DNA of 64,000 bases from Argentina anserina. Its lineage: Eukaryota; Streptophyta; Magnoliopsida; Rosales; Rosaceae. Below are positions 22,929 through 34,155 of this stretch, one piece after another. The notes under the pieces are model-generated. The model did not search any database, was not told where the DNA came from, and saw only the letters and a program-made list of their open reading frames with translations. The DNA lies in NCBI RefSeq assembly GCF_933775445.1, contig NC_065872.1:20832001-20896000 (forward strand), read 5' to 3'. Each line of letters begins with the position of its first letter. The first letter of the stretch is position 1. The position numbers were made by a program, and so were the translations under genes.

Positions 22929-24780
22929 GGTTTTTGCTAGTCCCTTAGCAAACGAAAACAAAACTACACAAAACTCTATTGCCCCTAAATGATTGCCTCA
23001 GAATCTCAAAACACATAGCTTTCAAGTTTAAGCATTTGCATGTAAGCACATAAATTCCAAGTTTCATAAACATGTTTCATGGTATGAATAAGTAAGAAAG
23101 GAGACAATAAGCACATAACATGTTTAGTTAATCCAATCCTCCTCACAAGGCATACTCTCTTCTTTTCACTCAGATTCATGGTTATGATTCACACACAAGT
23201 ATATGCAAGAGAAAGGATAATAAAGCATCAAATAGCTTGCATATTTCATCAAATAAAAACACTTTGTGAATAACAAAAGGAAAACCTCATTTAATAACTA
23301 AGTGCACAAATGGACCAAAACCATATGCTCAACTCTTGTGATCATGTCCACAAACCAAGATTTGCTCATTTTAAGAATCATTAGGATCATTATACAAGGT
23401 GAATGTTTAGGCTTAGCTAAAGGCATGGAATATCGAGGAATTACAAAGGTAATCCTATAGACTTAGCAGAATAAACACCATCCTTATGACACCACACACC
23501 ATCAAGGGCCAAATATAACAAGTTGGGCCCAGTTATCATTTCTACCACAAAGTGAACATGGACAAAGGTCAAATACACATTTTTAGACCTTCAATTACAA
23601 CTCAACTCCAAATCACAAATGGAAGACAACATCATTTCTTCTCTTTTTCTTGTATTGCCGAATTCTATACACGCATTTTTTTCCTTTTTCAATCATTTTT
23701 TTTTCTTTCGGCATTTGCTTAAAAGCTTATTCTCATTTTTTTTTTCATGTCTTCCACCCCACACTTATTTCATACATCATCACATAAGCATCTCAACAAA
23801 AGTTCTGCCAAGTCTATAGGACAAGGTAGAGATAAATATACTAAGGATGGAGATAACATAGGTGATGAAGAAAGGCTCAATATAGGCTCAAATGAGGTTC
23901 AACTAAGGGGTCCCAAACATGGCACATATAGGGATACATGGCTGTTTGGCTAAAGTGGTGGTAATCCTAGAAATGATCCATAAATCCCTTTCAAAATCAG
24001 AGCATTTTATGACTTAAAAGTTTCAACAATCACAAAAGATGAGTTCTAGTAAATTCTAGAGTCCATTAAAAGCTATGACACATAGTCATTGAATATGCAA
24101 AGAATAATGAGGTTCACAAAACAACCACGAAATTTCATATTATCACTCAAGAAGAAAGCATATATAGGCTCAAAACTCACAGGTTGTTATGGACTTAAAC
24201 TAACCAAACATGTATGCCATATTACATTCAATCAAAATCTCACATGTTCATACCAAATCCACATTATCAATGAAACTTACAATTCGATTCTTATGAAATG
24301 CAAAACCATCATCTATGCATTTAGAGACATAATCCTCCTAGACTTTAGGGGCATCCTAAGACTCAAAACAACACTTTTTTTTTTTCGATTTTTCAAACAT
24401 TTTTTCGATTTTTTTCTTTCTTTTTCGTTTATATCATGAAATCAAAACAAAAATCAGCAAACAATGATCATGCAACCCTACCCCACACTTAGAAAATTAC
24501 ATTGTCCTCAATGTAAGCTCAATAATCATAATGTAATTCATAAGTATAGACTAAGATCACACATCAACACATATACAAGTCAACCATAAGAGTGAAGGGA
24601 TAAGAAAATGCAAACTCTCGTAGATGACTCCTCCACAGCTACGATTGAAATGGGTTGCCTCCCATGCAGCGCTTGAGTTTATAAAGTCTCTCAGCCTAGA
24701 CTCTTCACTTCTTTTTAAGTTGTAGGCGACGCCACTTGGAGTTGTACACCTCCAAATTTGTGCCTCTTTGACTATCAAAC
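22929..24780 (-). other. Element B 3' UTR-like region
   Basis: This is AT-rich non-coding sequence aligning by eye with 14954-16757 of element A, with shared blocks such as TTTGCTAGTCCCTTAGCAAA and CACAAATGGACCAAAACCATA (plus strand). It contains two extra AAGTGTGGGGT motifs (23756-23766 and 24480-24490). Near 24640-24680 lies GGTTGCCTCCCATGCAGCGC. No convincing gene is present; frames here are short and lack domains. Confidence 0.7.
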
Positions 24781-25380
24781 CTCAATCATGTTCACCCACT
24801 CTTAAACTACATCGCATCAAGAAAAAGAACATTAGAAGAGTGAACATGGGAACTCAAAGAATAAGTTAGTATATTGTTAATGATTAAGTAAAAGTTAGTA
24901 TAAGTTAAATTAATTGCAAATCATGAATCAAAAGTTAGAGTGTGGTAGAACTCCGCTTCTTGCAACACTTGTCGTCCTTCCCAAGTCATTGAGAGCTTCA
25001 ATCAACTATTAATAATAGAATTCTCCAACTCTTTCTTAGAATCCACAATTGACAACTATGCTATACAAAGACACAAAATGTTAATGATCAATTATATATA
25101 AAACGAAATAAAAGACATGTTAGTAATTGTATAAAGGAAATACAAGTATAAACGTTAAGGACAATTTTTGTTTTACAACAAATGTGTATGAATATCCTAA
25201 AATATAATTGTTTTTATTCACAACATCCTAATATTTAAGGTACGTGGAGCATAGGAGCTAACTGTGAAATAGATTGAAACAACCCAAGGTAAAGGTCTTG
25301 CTTTATCCGATATACCTTAAAAATTAGAATATTATTTTCTTTTGAAACTATATACATCTATTTATACAAAGTTATTTCCT
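24781..25380. other. Element B central segment, nothing recognised
   Basis: About 600 bp of AT-rich sequence lies between the 3' UTR-like part and the leader, where gag-pol should be. I see no retrotransposon domain, tandem repeat or match to other parts of the window. Confidence 0.5.
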
Positions 25381-26065
25381 AAGTTATAAAGCAAGGTGGA
25401 CGTGCGGCCTAAGTATATCGTCTAGACACAAACTCATTCCTTTGTTTCAGAAGGCTGGATAGCTAGAATCAGAGATAGTCACAAGGCAGGACCCATTTAT
25501 TGGACACCACGGGGGCCACAACCTCGAAAGGATGCTTTCCCAATCGACTCCATCACCGAGATGTATGTCAGTCTATGGGCCTCTGAGATCCAATTTTGTA
25601 AACCTTGAACCACGGTAATGAAAATAGCAAGCCCCTTACTCAGCTCGGAATAACTTTGTGTGTTAGACTGCTCGCAAAGTGTTAATAAAAGCCGCCCACA
25701 ACCCCAAGTGACCTTTGCAAGGTACAAATGGAGGGTTAAGCCTAATATTAACAAAATGGACTTTATCTATTCCGTTCACCTTATAACTTACAATAAACTA
25801 AGCATAAATAAACATTTAGCTTCCTTAAAAATAAAAATAAAACAATTTAACTATGTGTAACAAGTTTCTTATAGGCATACTACTACAACAATATAACAAA
25901 TAACAACTTAATATACACAATAAAAATTTGCGTTCTATACAAGTTTTTTTTTCTTTTCAGAGTTACTGTTCACAGAAGCACTATTTACGATTACTATTCA
26001 CAGAAACAAAATACAATTATACAATTCACAATAGTAACACTTCAAAGCATTGAGAATTAATCAAT
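25381..26065 (-). other. Element B 5' leader
   Basis: The leader shares GGTGGACGTGCGGCCTAAGT, CCATCACCGAGATGTATGTC, CCCCTTACTCAGCT, TAAAAGCCGCCC and CTATTCCGTTC (plus-strand text) with the leaders of A and C. Its retention in an element without genes suggests a cis role such as RNA packaging. An 85-codon frame (25497-25754) is not conserved in A or C. Confidence 0.7.
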
Positions 26066-26083
26066 TCCCCGGCAACGGCGCCA
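26066..26083 (-). other. Primer binding site, tRNA-Asp (element B)
   Basis: The plus strand reads tccccggcaacggcgcca, a perfect 18-base complement of the tRNA-Asp 3' end. Three bases separate it from the LTR at 26087. Confidence 0.93.
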
Positions 26084-26086
26084 AAA

Positions 26087-27948
26087 TGATAGAGCGTTGG
26101 TTAAGACGTCTATAAAATACCCTGTAAAACATCATCGTTAGTATAGAATAAGCAGGGATCGTTCAGTTCGGGGAATCAAAAGGGCCTCAAAACTTATCAT
26201 GTTATTGGGGGATTTGATTTGGATTCTAAAACTACAACTTAAAATAAATCCTAAATTACTTATATACAATTGATCAACCACTCATCACATAACCAAAACA
26301 CGAATTCTACTCAAGAAACATGTAAAACACGCATAGAACCACATATAGGCAGCAAGTATTTTCGATTATATCTAAGTCCATTTCAATTCTAATTCTAATT
26401 AGAGTCCGAAGCGGTTCATCTAATCGTTAAGACTTCTTAATTATTTAGAATCAACGAAGCGTTCAATCCTAAACATATGCTAAAAAGAGTTCAACATAAC
26501 GAAGCGTACTAGTTAAACAACAAAGTAGCACATAAGCACATTAAGTCGAATTGGAGACATGTAAGCAAGCATGGCGTCACTCATCTTGATTAAACATGCA
26601 AATTCCTAAAACTATCACAGCCCTATATAAGTATCCATAATTGAAACACGAAGCGCATATTCAATCAATGAACACTTTGGTGAATTAAATCGCAAGCTTA
26701 GGAGAACCATGGCCTTGGCTTCCTCGAGCATTGATTTAGATGCACAAGTTCGAGGAATAAATTGAAATAAAACCTAAATAGAAATAGAAAACCTACTGCC
26801 CATAGATGCTACACACGACATACACACATATTTCATGAGTTCATGCAATCAAAACATAAAACCAAAGAAGTCTGAAATTATGTTCCTCATATATGAAACC
26901 GAAAATAACATCCAATGATTCATACAATAAATTGGAAATTTGCAGAAAATAAAAAGAAAGATTACAAGCCATGGATGAATCACACATTAGAAACCTTATA
27001 GGATGAAGCAAGGATGAATTCGAATTGGTGGAGGAGGAAGATGAGCACGGCTTGGTGATGATGGATGAAGGTTTTTGGCTTGAATTTTCTGGATATTTTT
27101 GGGCAGAATTTCGGCTTGCTTTGTGAGAGAATGGAGATGGTGAATTGTGAGGGAGGCCATGCCTTTTATAGAGGAAGGAGGAGAGGAATGGCTGCTAGGG
27201 TTATGAATGGGCTGATCCATGTATGCACGGCTGAGATTTCTTCTTTTTAATTAGATCTAATGGCTGCCCTTCTTTTCCTTGTAGAACAAGCTCTTATCTC
27301 CTTGTTACTCTAGGGTTAGCATGGCATGGGCTGGGCTCCTTCTCCTTGGCTGAATTGGATAGCATGGCAAGAACTTCTTCTCCTTGAATTATCTCTTCAA
27401 ATCTGAAAATAAGAAAAGAAAATCAATAGTAAGAGATAATACATTTCGAAAATCATGTCCTAATCTAGATATTTGTTTTCTTAAAAAGACACATGTAATA
27501 GATGAACTCAACTAGATTAGGAAAGTTTCTAATTTGCAAAAAGGAAACTTACTAGAATAAGTAAGTTCCTAGAACAAGGAAGTTCATTTAGGAAAGTTTC
27601 GTGATAAGAGTTTGAGTTCAAGTAGGACTTTCCAAAATGGTACGTTTCCTAGTCTAACAAGGATTCCTAATGCCAACAGGACTCTCAACATATCACCAAT
27701 GCGACCAAAACGTAGATAGATGAAGACTCCTAATCCAACTAGGTTTCCTAGTCCTATAAGGATTCATACTCAAACTAGGACTCTAGACCAATTCTTCGTT
27801 TTTAGCTCGTTTAAGCACAAAAACACATCCATAACCGTCATAGACTCCTATTGTGACTCAATGACTCGATATTACAGCAATAAGGGTTAAGCAAAGTACA
27901 AATGGAGGTAAAAACATATTAAGAACGTAGAACAAAGTGCTCCTATCA
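26087..27948 (-). repeat. 5' LTR of element B
   Basis: This is 1862 bp with TGAT...ATCA ends, between the PBS and the right AGGGT duplication. A candidate TATAAAA lies at 27164-27170 on the minus strand. Confidence 0.95.
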
Positions 27949-27953
27949 AGGGT
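27949..27953. repeat. Target site duplication of element B, right copy (AGGGT)
   Basis: This is the second copy of AGGGT, directly after the ATCA end of the element B LTR. The gag sequence of element A resumes here. Confidence 0.95.
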
Positions 27954-28424
27954 AAATGGAAACAAAAGCAACCTCAAGCCTTCTTGAGAAAGATGATGAA
28001 TCGATTGGAGCTTGCAAATGTCCAAGAACTCCCTAAGGTGAACATTAGGGTCTTCCATTGAAGAACCAGAGTACTTAGGCAGCTGCCCAAGCAATTGAAC
28101 CAGAATGGAGAAGTTGGCTTCATCAGGTGGAGTGAAAGCAATGCATGAAAGTGATTCAGGAGTGGTGGGGATGAATGCATTCTTGAGTGCCATTGGAGCA
28201 CCAACAGGAATTATATCATGGTCCACAATTGTATCTAACTCTGAATTGAAGATGAAGGGGAAGGAAAGGTCCTCCTCTTCTTGCGATCTAGGCGAAGAGT
28301 GCAAGATGGAATTGCTTGGAGATGTTTCGAAATCTAAGGGTTCACTTGTGAAAGAGTTGTTCAAATCTCTAAGTGCTTGAATTCGATCTTTGAGCTCTTG
28401 TGTTCTCTTAGATAATTCGGACAT
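27949..28424 (-). pseudogene. Element A gag N-terminal part, interrupted by element B
   Basis: This is the N-terminal half of gag. The first in-frame ATG at 28422-28424 gives MSELSKRTQELKDRIQALRD, a likely short coiled coil. It is followed by an acidic S/E-rich stretch, then GAPMALKNAFIPTTPES, VQLLGQLPKYSGSSMEDPN and HLREFLDICKLQS, ending in LLLFPFTL, where element B cuts it. No stop occurs up to that point, unlike element C. The frame is open upstream to 28541 without another ATG. The bases just before the ATG (CTAAC, pyrimidines, then CACAG) could be a splice acceptor, which is only a suggestion. Confidence 0.82.
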
Positions 28425-29176
28425 GCATAGTTCCTGTGACACGAAAGTTACAGAGTTAGCATTAAAGAATACACAATGAAGACATACATTCGTGCTCTTC
28501 CTTAGTAATATACACGCAAACTTATGGAAGAGGCACGGCACTATATTATCAAGTTTTACAAAAGAGTTAGTTCTTTATGTTTTACAAAAGTTCATACGAT
28601 TCACAAGTTCTTTTTGCCATCTCAATGATTGAATGATCGATTGATTCTAAGTTGTAAACCGAGGTGGACGTGCGGCTTACGTATGGATGCCTAGACACAA
28701 GATCAAGTCTTTGTTTCAAAAGGCCGTGTAGCACAATTAGAGATAGTGAACATGGTAGGACTCATTTGTTGAACTACGGAGAGCGAACTCCCTATCTACT
28801 CCATCACCGAGATGTATGTCAGTCAGTACTTCTCTGAGATCCAATTTTGATCACATGTACCGGAGTAATAAGAGAGCGTGCCCCTTACTCAGCTGGACTT
28901 AACCTTGTGTGTTAGACAAATCTCCAAGTGTCAATAAAAGCCGCCCTCGACCTCATGCAAACCTGAGAGCTAGCATGAAGGGTTAAGGCTAATATTAACA
29001 AAAGGGACTTTACCTATTCCGTTCGATTTACAACCTACAACAATCATTCACTCAAGCACCAAAACAAAAACCTACGATATATTTACTATATGTATAACGA
29101 AACAAGATAAGAATATACAAATGTACAATATAGACAATGAATTCGACATAAAAAGTTAGGGATCCATAGAGATGGA
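28425..29176 (-). other. Element A 5' leader
   Basis: This is the untranslated leader between PBS and gag, clearly alignable with 3989-4649 of element C over most of its length, with the same conserved blocks found in B. No conserved protein frame was seen. Confidence 0.7.
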
Positions 29177-29194
29177 TCCTCGGCAACGGCCCCA
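29177..29194 (-). other. Primer binding site of element A, two mismatches
   Basis: The plus strand reads tcctcggcaacggcccca. This differs from the tRNA-Asp complement at 29180 (c to t) and 29191 (g to c). Its position two bases from the LTR fits a PBS that decayed after insertion. Confidence 0.85.
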
Positions 29195-29196
29195 TT

Positions 29197-30765
29197 TGAT
29201 GAGTGCTCGATTACTCGACATCAATATTTAACCATGTACACATCATTAGTAGTATAAAGCAAGAGGGTATCGTTCACAAACCGGGATCCAGCCAGGGCTT
29301 AGGATCATAACACTTAACACGAATTCATAAAGGGGTATAAAAGAGTTTGATATAGATTCGGCATTCAAAGATAAAAACAGAAAATAAAACCTAAACTAAT
29401 ATATACATGTGATCAACCAACCAACACATAAGCAATCACCAAAACAATTCATATAGAGAAATCGAAAACAAGTTCTATGACTTCCTTTTAGAATCATGCC
29501 GAGACTTCTTATGAACACTTAAGGTTGGATCATGCAATTAAAGTTCTAAGCAGTAACCTAATCACATAGACACTGAACACATTCAATTAATACCAAGCAG
29601 CCATAATCGAAATCTAACATGTTCATCTTCATCATGTAATTCCAAAGCCATGCACATTGAATTCAATAAGCATGTCACCTACTTAACCAACAACCATGCA
29701 ATTCGAAATTCACATATAAAAGAGTAAACGTGTTCTTAGCATAAGTCTTTAATCCAACAACCTAAATATCATGTTACAAGCATAATCATAACACTTAGGA
29801 ATCGAAATTATCCAAAGATAGTACACGGCAGAAACCAAAACAGAAAATACATAAAATCAAAACATGAATTCGCATCTCTATATAAATTGAATCAAGTAGC
29901 TATTTCATAGACAAAATTGAAACAAGATTACACTACACAAATCGCATACTCATCCAAGAACAAGAAAACCAAAACCGAATTTAAACATAAAGAGAATCAT
30001 GGTTACACTTTATCAATCAAGCGATTCTACAAGGTGTAGCCGTGACTTTTAACGATATGGAACCTCTTCACAAGCGTGCTTGAAGGCTATAGATTGGTGG
30101 AGAATGGTGGAATCGGTTTTAGGATTTCTTGGAAGGGTGAGGGATTGATTCGGTAGAGGTAGGCTTGTGCTTGTGTGCAAGGTTGATGATTCTTTAAATG
30201 GGGAGACCGAGCCTCTATATAAGAGAAAATAAACCCTCTTTACCGTTCCTTGTAGGAGATAGAGTACAATTGGGAAGCTGAAATCTTCTTTGTTATGGAC
30301 TTTGATTCATGTACTCTAAATCCAACTTGATGTGGAAAACCAAATCCAATAGGGAGAACACATAAGGCTGCACGGCATCTCTCTTGGTCCAACTAGGAAT
30401 AGTTAGGCCGGCCTCTTCTTCTCCTTCTTCAACTCGGATATGATTTCGTTGTCTCACTAGGAATGCATCACGGCATCTCTACTCCTTGTCCACATATGAT
30501 TTGTCTTTCCTGAAAAGAAATCGACGATTAAGGAATAGGAAATAATGAAAATAGGAAAGTAGAGTCCTAGTCGAGTAAGGAATCCTGGCTTAATAAGGAT
30601 TTCTAACACTTAGCACAATTTCATCATCAATTCATCTAAATCGGCATAGCTCTACTTAGAACATACAAATGACAAACATGAACCTAAAACAACTAAATAA
30701 GAAGTAACAAAGCATAAGAATAGGGCATATATACATTAAGAACGTCACACTTTGTGCTCCTATCA
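29197..30765 (-). repeat. 5' LTR of element A
   Basis: This is 1569 bp with TGAT...ATCA ends, next to the PBS, and it pairs with 13370-14939. It is followed directly by the CTTTC duplication and satellite. Confidence 0.93.
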
Positions 30766-30770
30766 CTTTC
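30766..30770. repeat. Target site duplication of element A, right copy (CTTTC)
   Basis: CTTTC follows the LTR end, and the satellite then continues TGATGCGAGTTTC in the phase expected from 13369. Confidence 0.9.
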
Positions 30771-32785
30771 TGATGCGAGTTTCTTTTGAATTTGAGAGTG
30801 TTTCCAGTGTGGGCATGTGTTTCTTTCAAACTGAGTATATTTCTATCATTTGAGTATCTTTCCAATTCAAATTTGAGTTTCTTTTCAATACAGTTTGAGT
30901 ATCGTTCCGTACGGCTTTCTGATGCGAGTTTCTTTTGAATTTGAGAGTGTTTCCAGTGTCGACGTGTGTTTCTTTCAAACTGAGTATCTTTCTATCGTTT
31001 GAGTATCTTTTCCAATTTGAGTATCTTTTCAATTCTCGTATGAGTATCTTTCTGTACGGGTTTCTGATGCGAGTTTCTTTTGAATTTGAGAGTGTTTCCA
31101 GTGTGGTCGTGTGTTTCTTTCAAACTGACTATCTTTCTATCGTTTGAGTATCTTTTCCAATTTGAGTATCTTTTCAATTCCCTTATGAGTATCTTTTTGT
31201 ACGGCTTTCTGATGTGAGTTTCTTTTGAATTTGAGAGTGTTTCCAGTGTGGGCGTGTGTTTCTTTCAAACTGAGTATCTTTCCAATTCAAATTTGAGTAT
31301 CTTTTCAATACAGTTTGAGTATCTTTATGTACAGCTTTCTGATGCGAGTTTCTTTTGAATTTGAGTGTGTTTTTAGTGTGGGCGTGTGTTTCACTCAAAC
31401 TGAGTATTTTTCTATCGTTTGAGTATCTTTTCCAATTTGAGTATCTTTTCAATTCCCTTATGAGTATCTTTTTGTACGGCTTTCTGATGTGAGTTTCTTT
31501 TGAATTTGAGAGTGTTTCCAGTGTGGGCGTGTGTTTCTTTCAAACTGAGTATCTTTCCAATTCAAATTTGAGTATCTTTTCAATACAGTTTGAGTATCTT
31601 TATGTACGGCTTTCTGATGCGAGTTTCTTTTGAATTTGAGTGTGTTTTCAGTGTGGGCGTGTGTTTCACTCAAACTGAGTATCTTTCTATCGTTTGAGTA
31701 TTTTTTCCAATTTGAGTATCTTTTCAATTCTCGTATGAGTATCTTTCTGTACGGCTTTCTGATGCGAGTTTCTTTTGAATTTGAGAGTGTTTGCAGTGTG
31801 GGGGTGTGTTTCTTTCAAACTGAGTATCTTTCTATCGTTTGGGTATCTTTTCCAATTTGAGTATCTTTTCCATTCTCGTATGAGTATCTTTATGTACGGC
31901 TTTCTGATGCGAGTTTCTTTTGAATTTAAGAGTGTTTCCAGTGTGGGCGTGTGTTTCTTTCAAACTGAGTATCTTTCCAATTCAAATTTGAGTATCTCTA
32001 CAATACAGTTTGAGGATCTTTCTGTATGGCTTTCTCATGCGAGTTTCTTTTGAATTTAAGTGTGTCTTCAGTGTGGGCGTGTGTTTCACTCAAACTGAGT
32101 ATCTTTCTATCGTTTGAGTATTTTTTCCAATATGAGTATGTTTTCAATTCTCGTATAAGTATCTTTCTGTACGGCTTTCTGATGTGAGTTTCTTTTGAAT
32201 TTGAGTGTGTTTTTAGTGTGGGCGTGTGTTTCCTTCAAACTGAGTATCTTTCTATCATTTGAGTATCTTTTCCAATTTGAGTATCTTTTCAATTCTCGTA
32301 TGAGTATCTTTCTGTACGGCTTTCTGATGCAAGTTTTTTTTGAATTTGAGAGTGTTTCCAGTGTGGGCGTGTGTTTCTTTCACACTGAGTATATTTCTAT
32401 CGTTTGAGTATTTTTCCAATTCAAATTTAAGTATCTTTTCAATATAGTTTGAGTATATTTCTATATGGCTTTCCGATGCGAGTTTCTTTTGTGTGTCTTC
32501 AGTGTGGGCGTGTGTTTCACTGAAACTGAGTATCTTTCTATCGTTTCAGTATCTTTTCCAATTTGAGTATCTTTTCAATACAGTTTGAGTATCTTTCTGT
32601 ACGGCTTTCTAATGCGAGTTTCTTTTGAAATTGAGTGTGTTTTCGGTGTGGGCGTGTGTTTCTTTCAAACTGAGTATCTTTCTATCGTTTGAGTACCTTT
32701 TCCAATTTGAGTACCTTTTCAATTATCGTATGAGTATCTTTCTGTACGGTTTCTGATGCGAGTTTATTTTTAATTTGAGAGTGTT
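30766..32785 (+). repeat. Satellite block 1 continued, same orientation
   Basis: About 14 monomers of the 145 bp type and a shorter type of about 130 bp in which CCAATTCAAATTTGAG replaces part of the unit. A 145+130 bp dimer is tandemly duplicated with a 275 bp period at about 31177-31727. The block ends at an orientation switch. Confidence 0.93.
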
Positions 32786-33592
32786 CACACGCCCACACTA
32801 AAAACACACTCAAATTCAGAACAAACTCGCATCAGAAAGCCGTACAGAAAGATACTCATACGAGACTTGAAAAGATACTAAAATTGGCAAAGATACTCAA
32901 ACGATAGAAAGATACTTAGTTTGAAAGAAACACACGCCCAGACTGAAAACACACTAAATTGAAAACAAACTCGCATTAGAAAGCTGTAGATAAAGATACT
33001 TAAACTGTATTGAAAATATACTCAATTTTGATTTGGAAATATACTCAGTTTGAAAGAAACACAGGCCCACACTGGAAACACTCTCAAATTCAAATGAAAC
33101 TCGCATCAGAAAGCCGTACAGAAAGATACTCATACGAGAATTGAAAAGATACTCAATTTGGAAAAGATACTCAAACGATAGAAATATACTCAGTGTGAAA
33201 GAAACACACACCCACACTAAAAACACACTCAAATTCAGAACAAACTCGCATCAGAAAGCCGCACAGAAAGATACTCATACGAGAATTGAAAAGATACTCA
33301 AATTGGAAAAGGTATTCAAATGATAGAAAGATACTCAGTTTGAAAGAAACAAACGCCCACACTGGAAACACTCTTAAATTCAATAGAAACTCGCATCAGA
33401 AAGCCGTACAGAAAGATACTCATACGAGAATTGAAAAGATACTCAAATTGGAAAAGATACTCAAACGATAGAAAGACACTCAGTTTGAAAGAAACACAGG
33501 TCCACACTGAAAACACACTCAAATTCAGAACAAATTCGCATCAGAAAGCCGTACAGAAAGATACTCATACGAGAATTGAAAAGATACTCAAT
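32786..33592 (-). repeat. Satellite, 145 bp subfamily, inverted orientation
   Basis: About five to six monomers of the block 1 subfamily (with TTGGAAAAGATACTC) in reverse complement, starting with CACACGCCCACACT directly after GAGAGTGTT of the forward copies. It ends where element D begins. Confidence 0.92.
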
Positions 33593-34155
33593 TACATGAG
33601 AAAAAATATGAACAAGCTTTTAAGCATACCGAAAAAAAAAATAGATGAAAAAAAAAGAAGTTAAATTCGGCAATACAAGAAAAAGGAAAGAAAAGATGTT
33701 GTCTTCCATTTGTGATTTGGAGTTGAGTTGTAATTGAAGGTCTAAAAATGTGTATTTGACCTTTGTCCATGTTCACTTTGTGGTAGAATGATGATTGTGC
33801 CCAACTTGTTATATTTGGCCCTTGATGGTGTGTGGTGTCATAAGGATGGTGTTTACTCTGCTAAGTCTATAGGATTACCTTTGTAATTCTTTGATATTCC
33901 ATGCCTTTAGCTAAGCCTAAACATTCACCTTATCTAATGATCCTAATGATTCTTAAAATGAGCAAAACTTAGTTTGTGGAGATGATCACAAGAGTTGAGC
34001 ATATGGTTTTGGTCCATTTGTGCACTTAGTTGTTAAATGAGGTTTTCCTTTTGTTATTCACAAAGTGCCTTCATTTGATGAAATATGCAAGCTATTTGAT
34101 GCTTTATTATCCTTTCTCTTGCATATATTTGTGTGTGAATCATAACCATGAATGT

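Larger units (their letters stand above)
21053..27948 (-). mobile_element. Element B: non-autonomous Athila-derived element without gag-pol
   Basis: This is a 6896 bp element with two 1862 bp LTRs, a perfect tRNA-Asp PBS, a PPT and a 5 bp duplication, nested in element A gag. The 3172 bp interior has no gag, protease, RT or integrase wording in any frame. Its interior is a 3' UTR-like part (22915-24780) and a leader-like part (25381-26065), both related to element A, with about 600 bp of unassigned sequence between. This is the structure of a large retrotransposon derivative. The LTR pair differs at about 16 sites by eye, so it is the youngest insertion in the window. Confidence 0.92.
13370..30765 (-). 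mobile_element. Element A: complete Athila-type retrotransposon with nested element B
   Basis: The element has LTRs at 13370-14939 and 29197-30765, PBS, gag, protease, RT, RNase H and integrase in Athila order on the minus strand. It is 17396 bp as found and about 10495 bp once B and its extra duplication copy are removed. It is flanked by CTTTC on both sides, and joining the flanks restores a normal satellite monomer (GGCTTTC then TGATGCGAG). About 57 substitutions separate the LTRs by my count, so it is the older insertion. Gag, RT and integrase all carry lesions. Confidence 0.93.
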
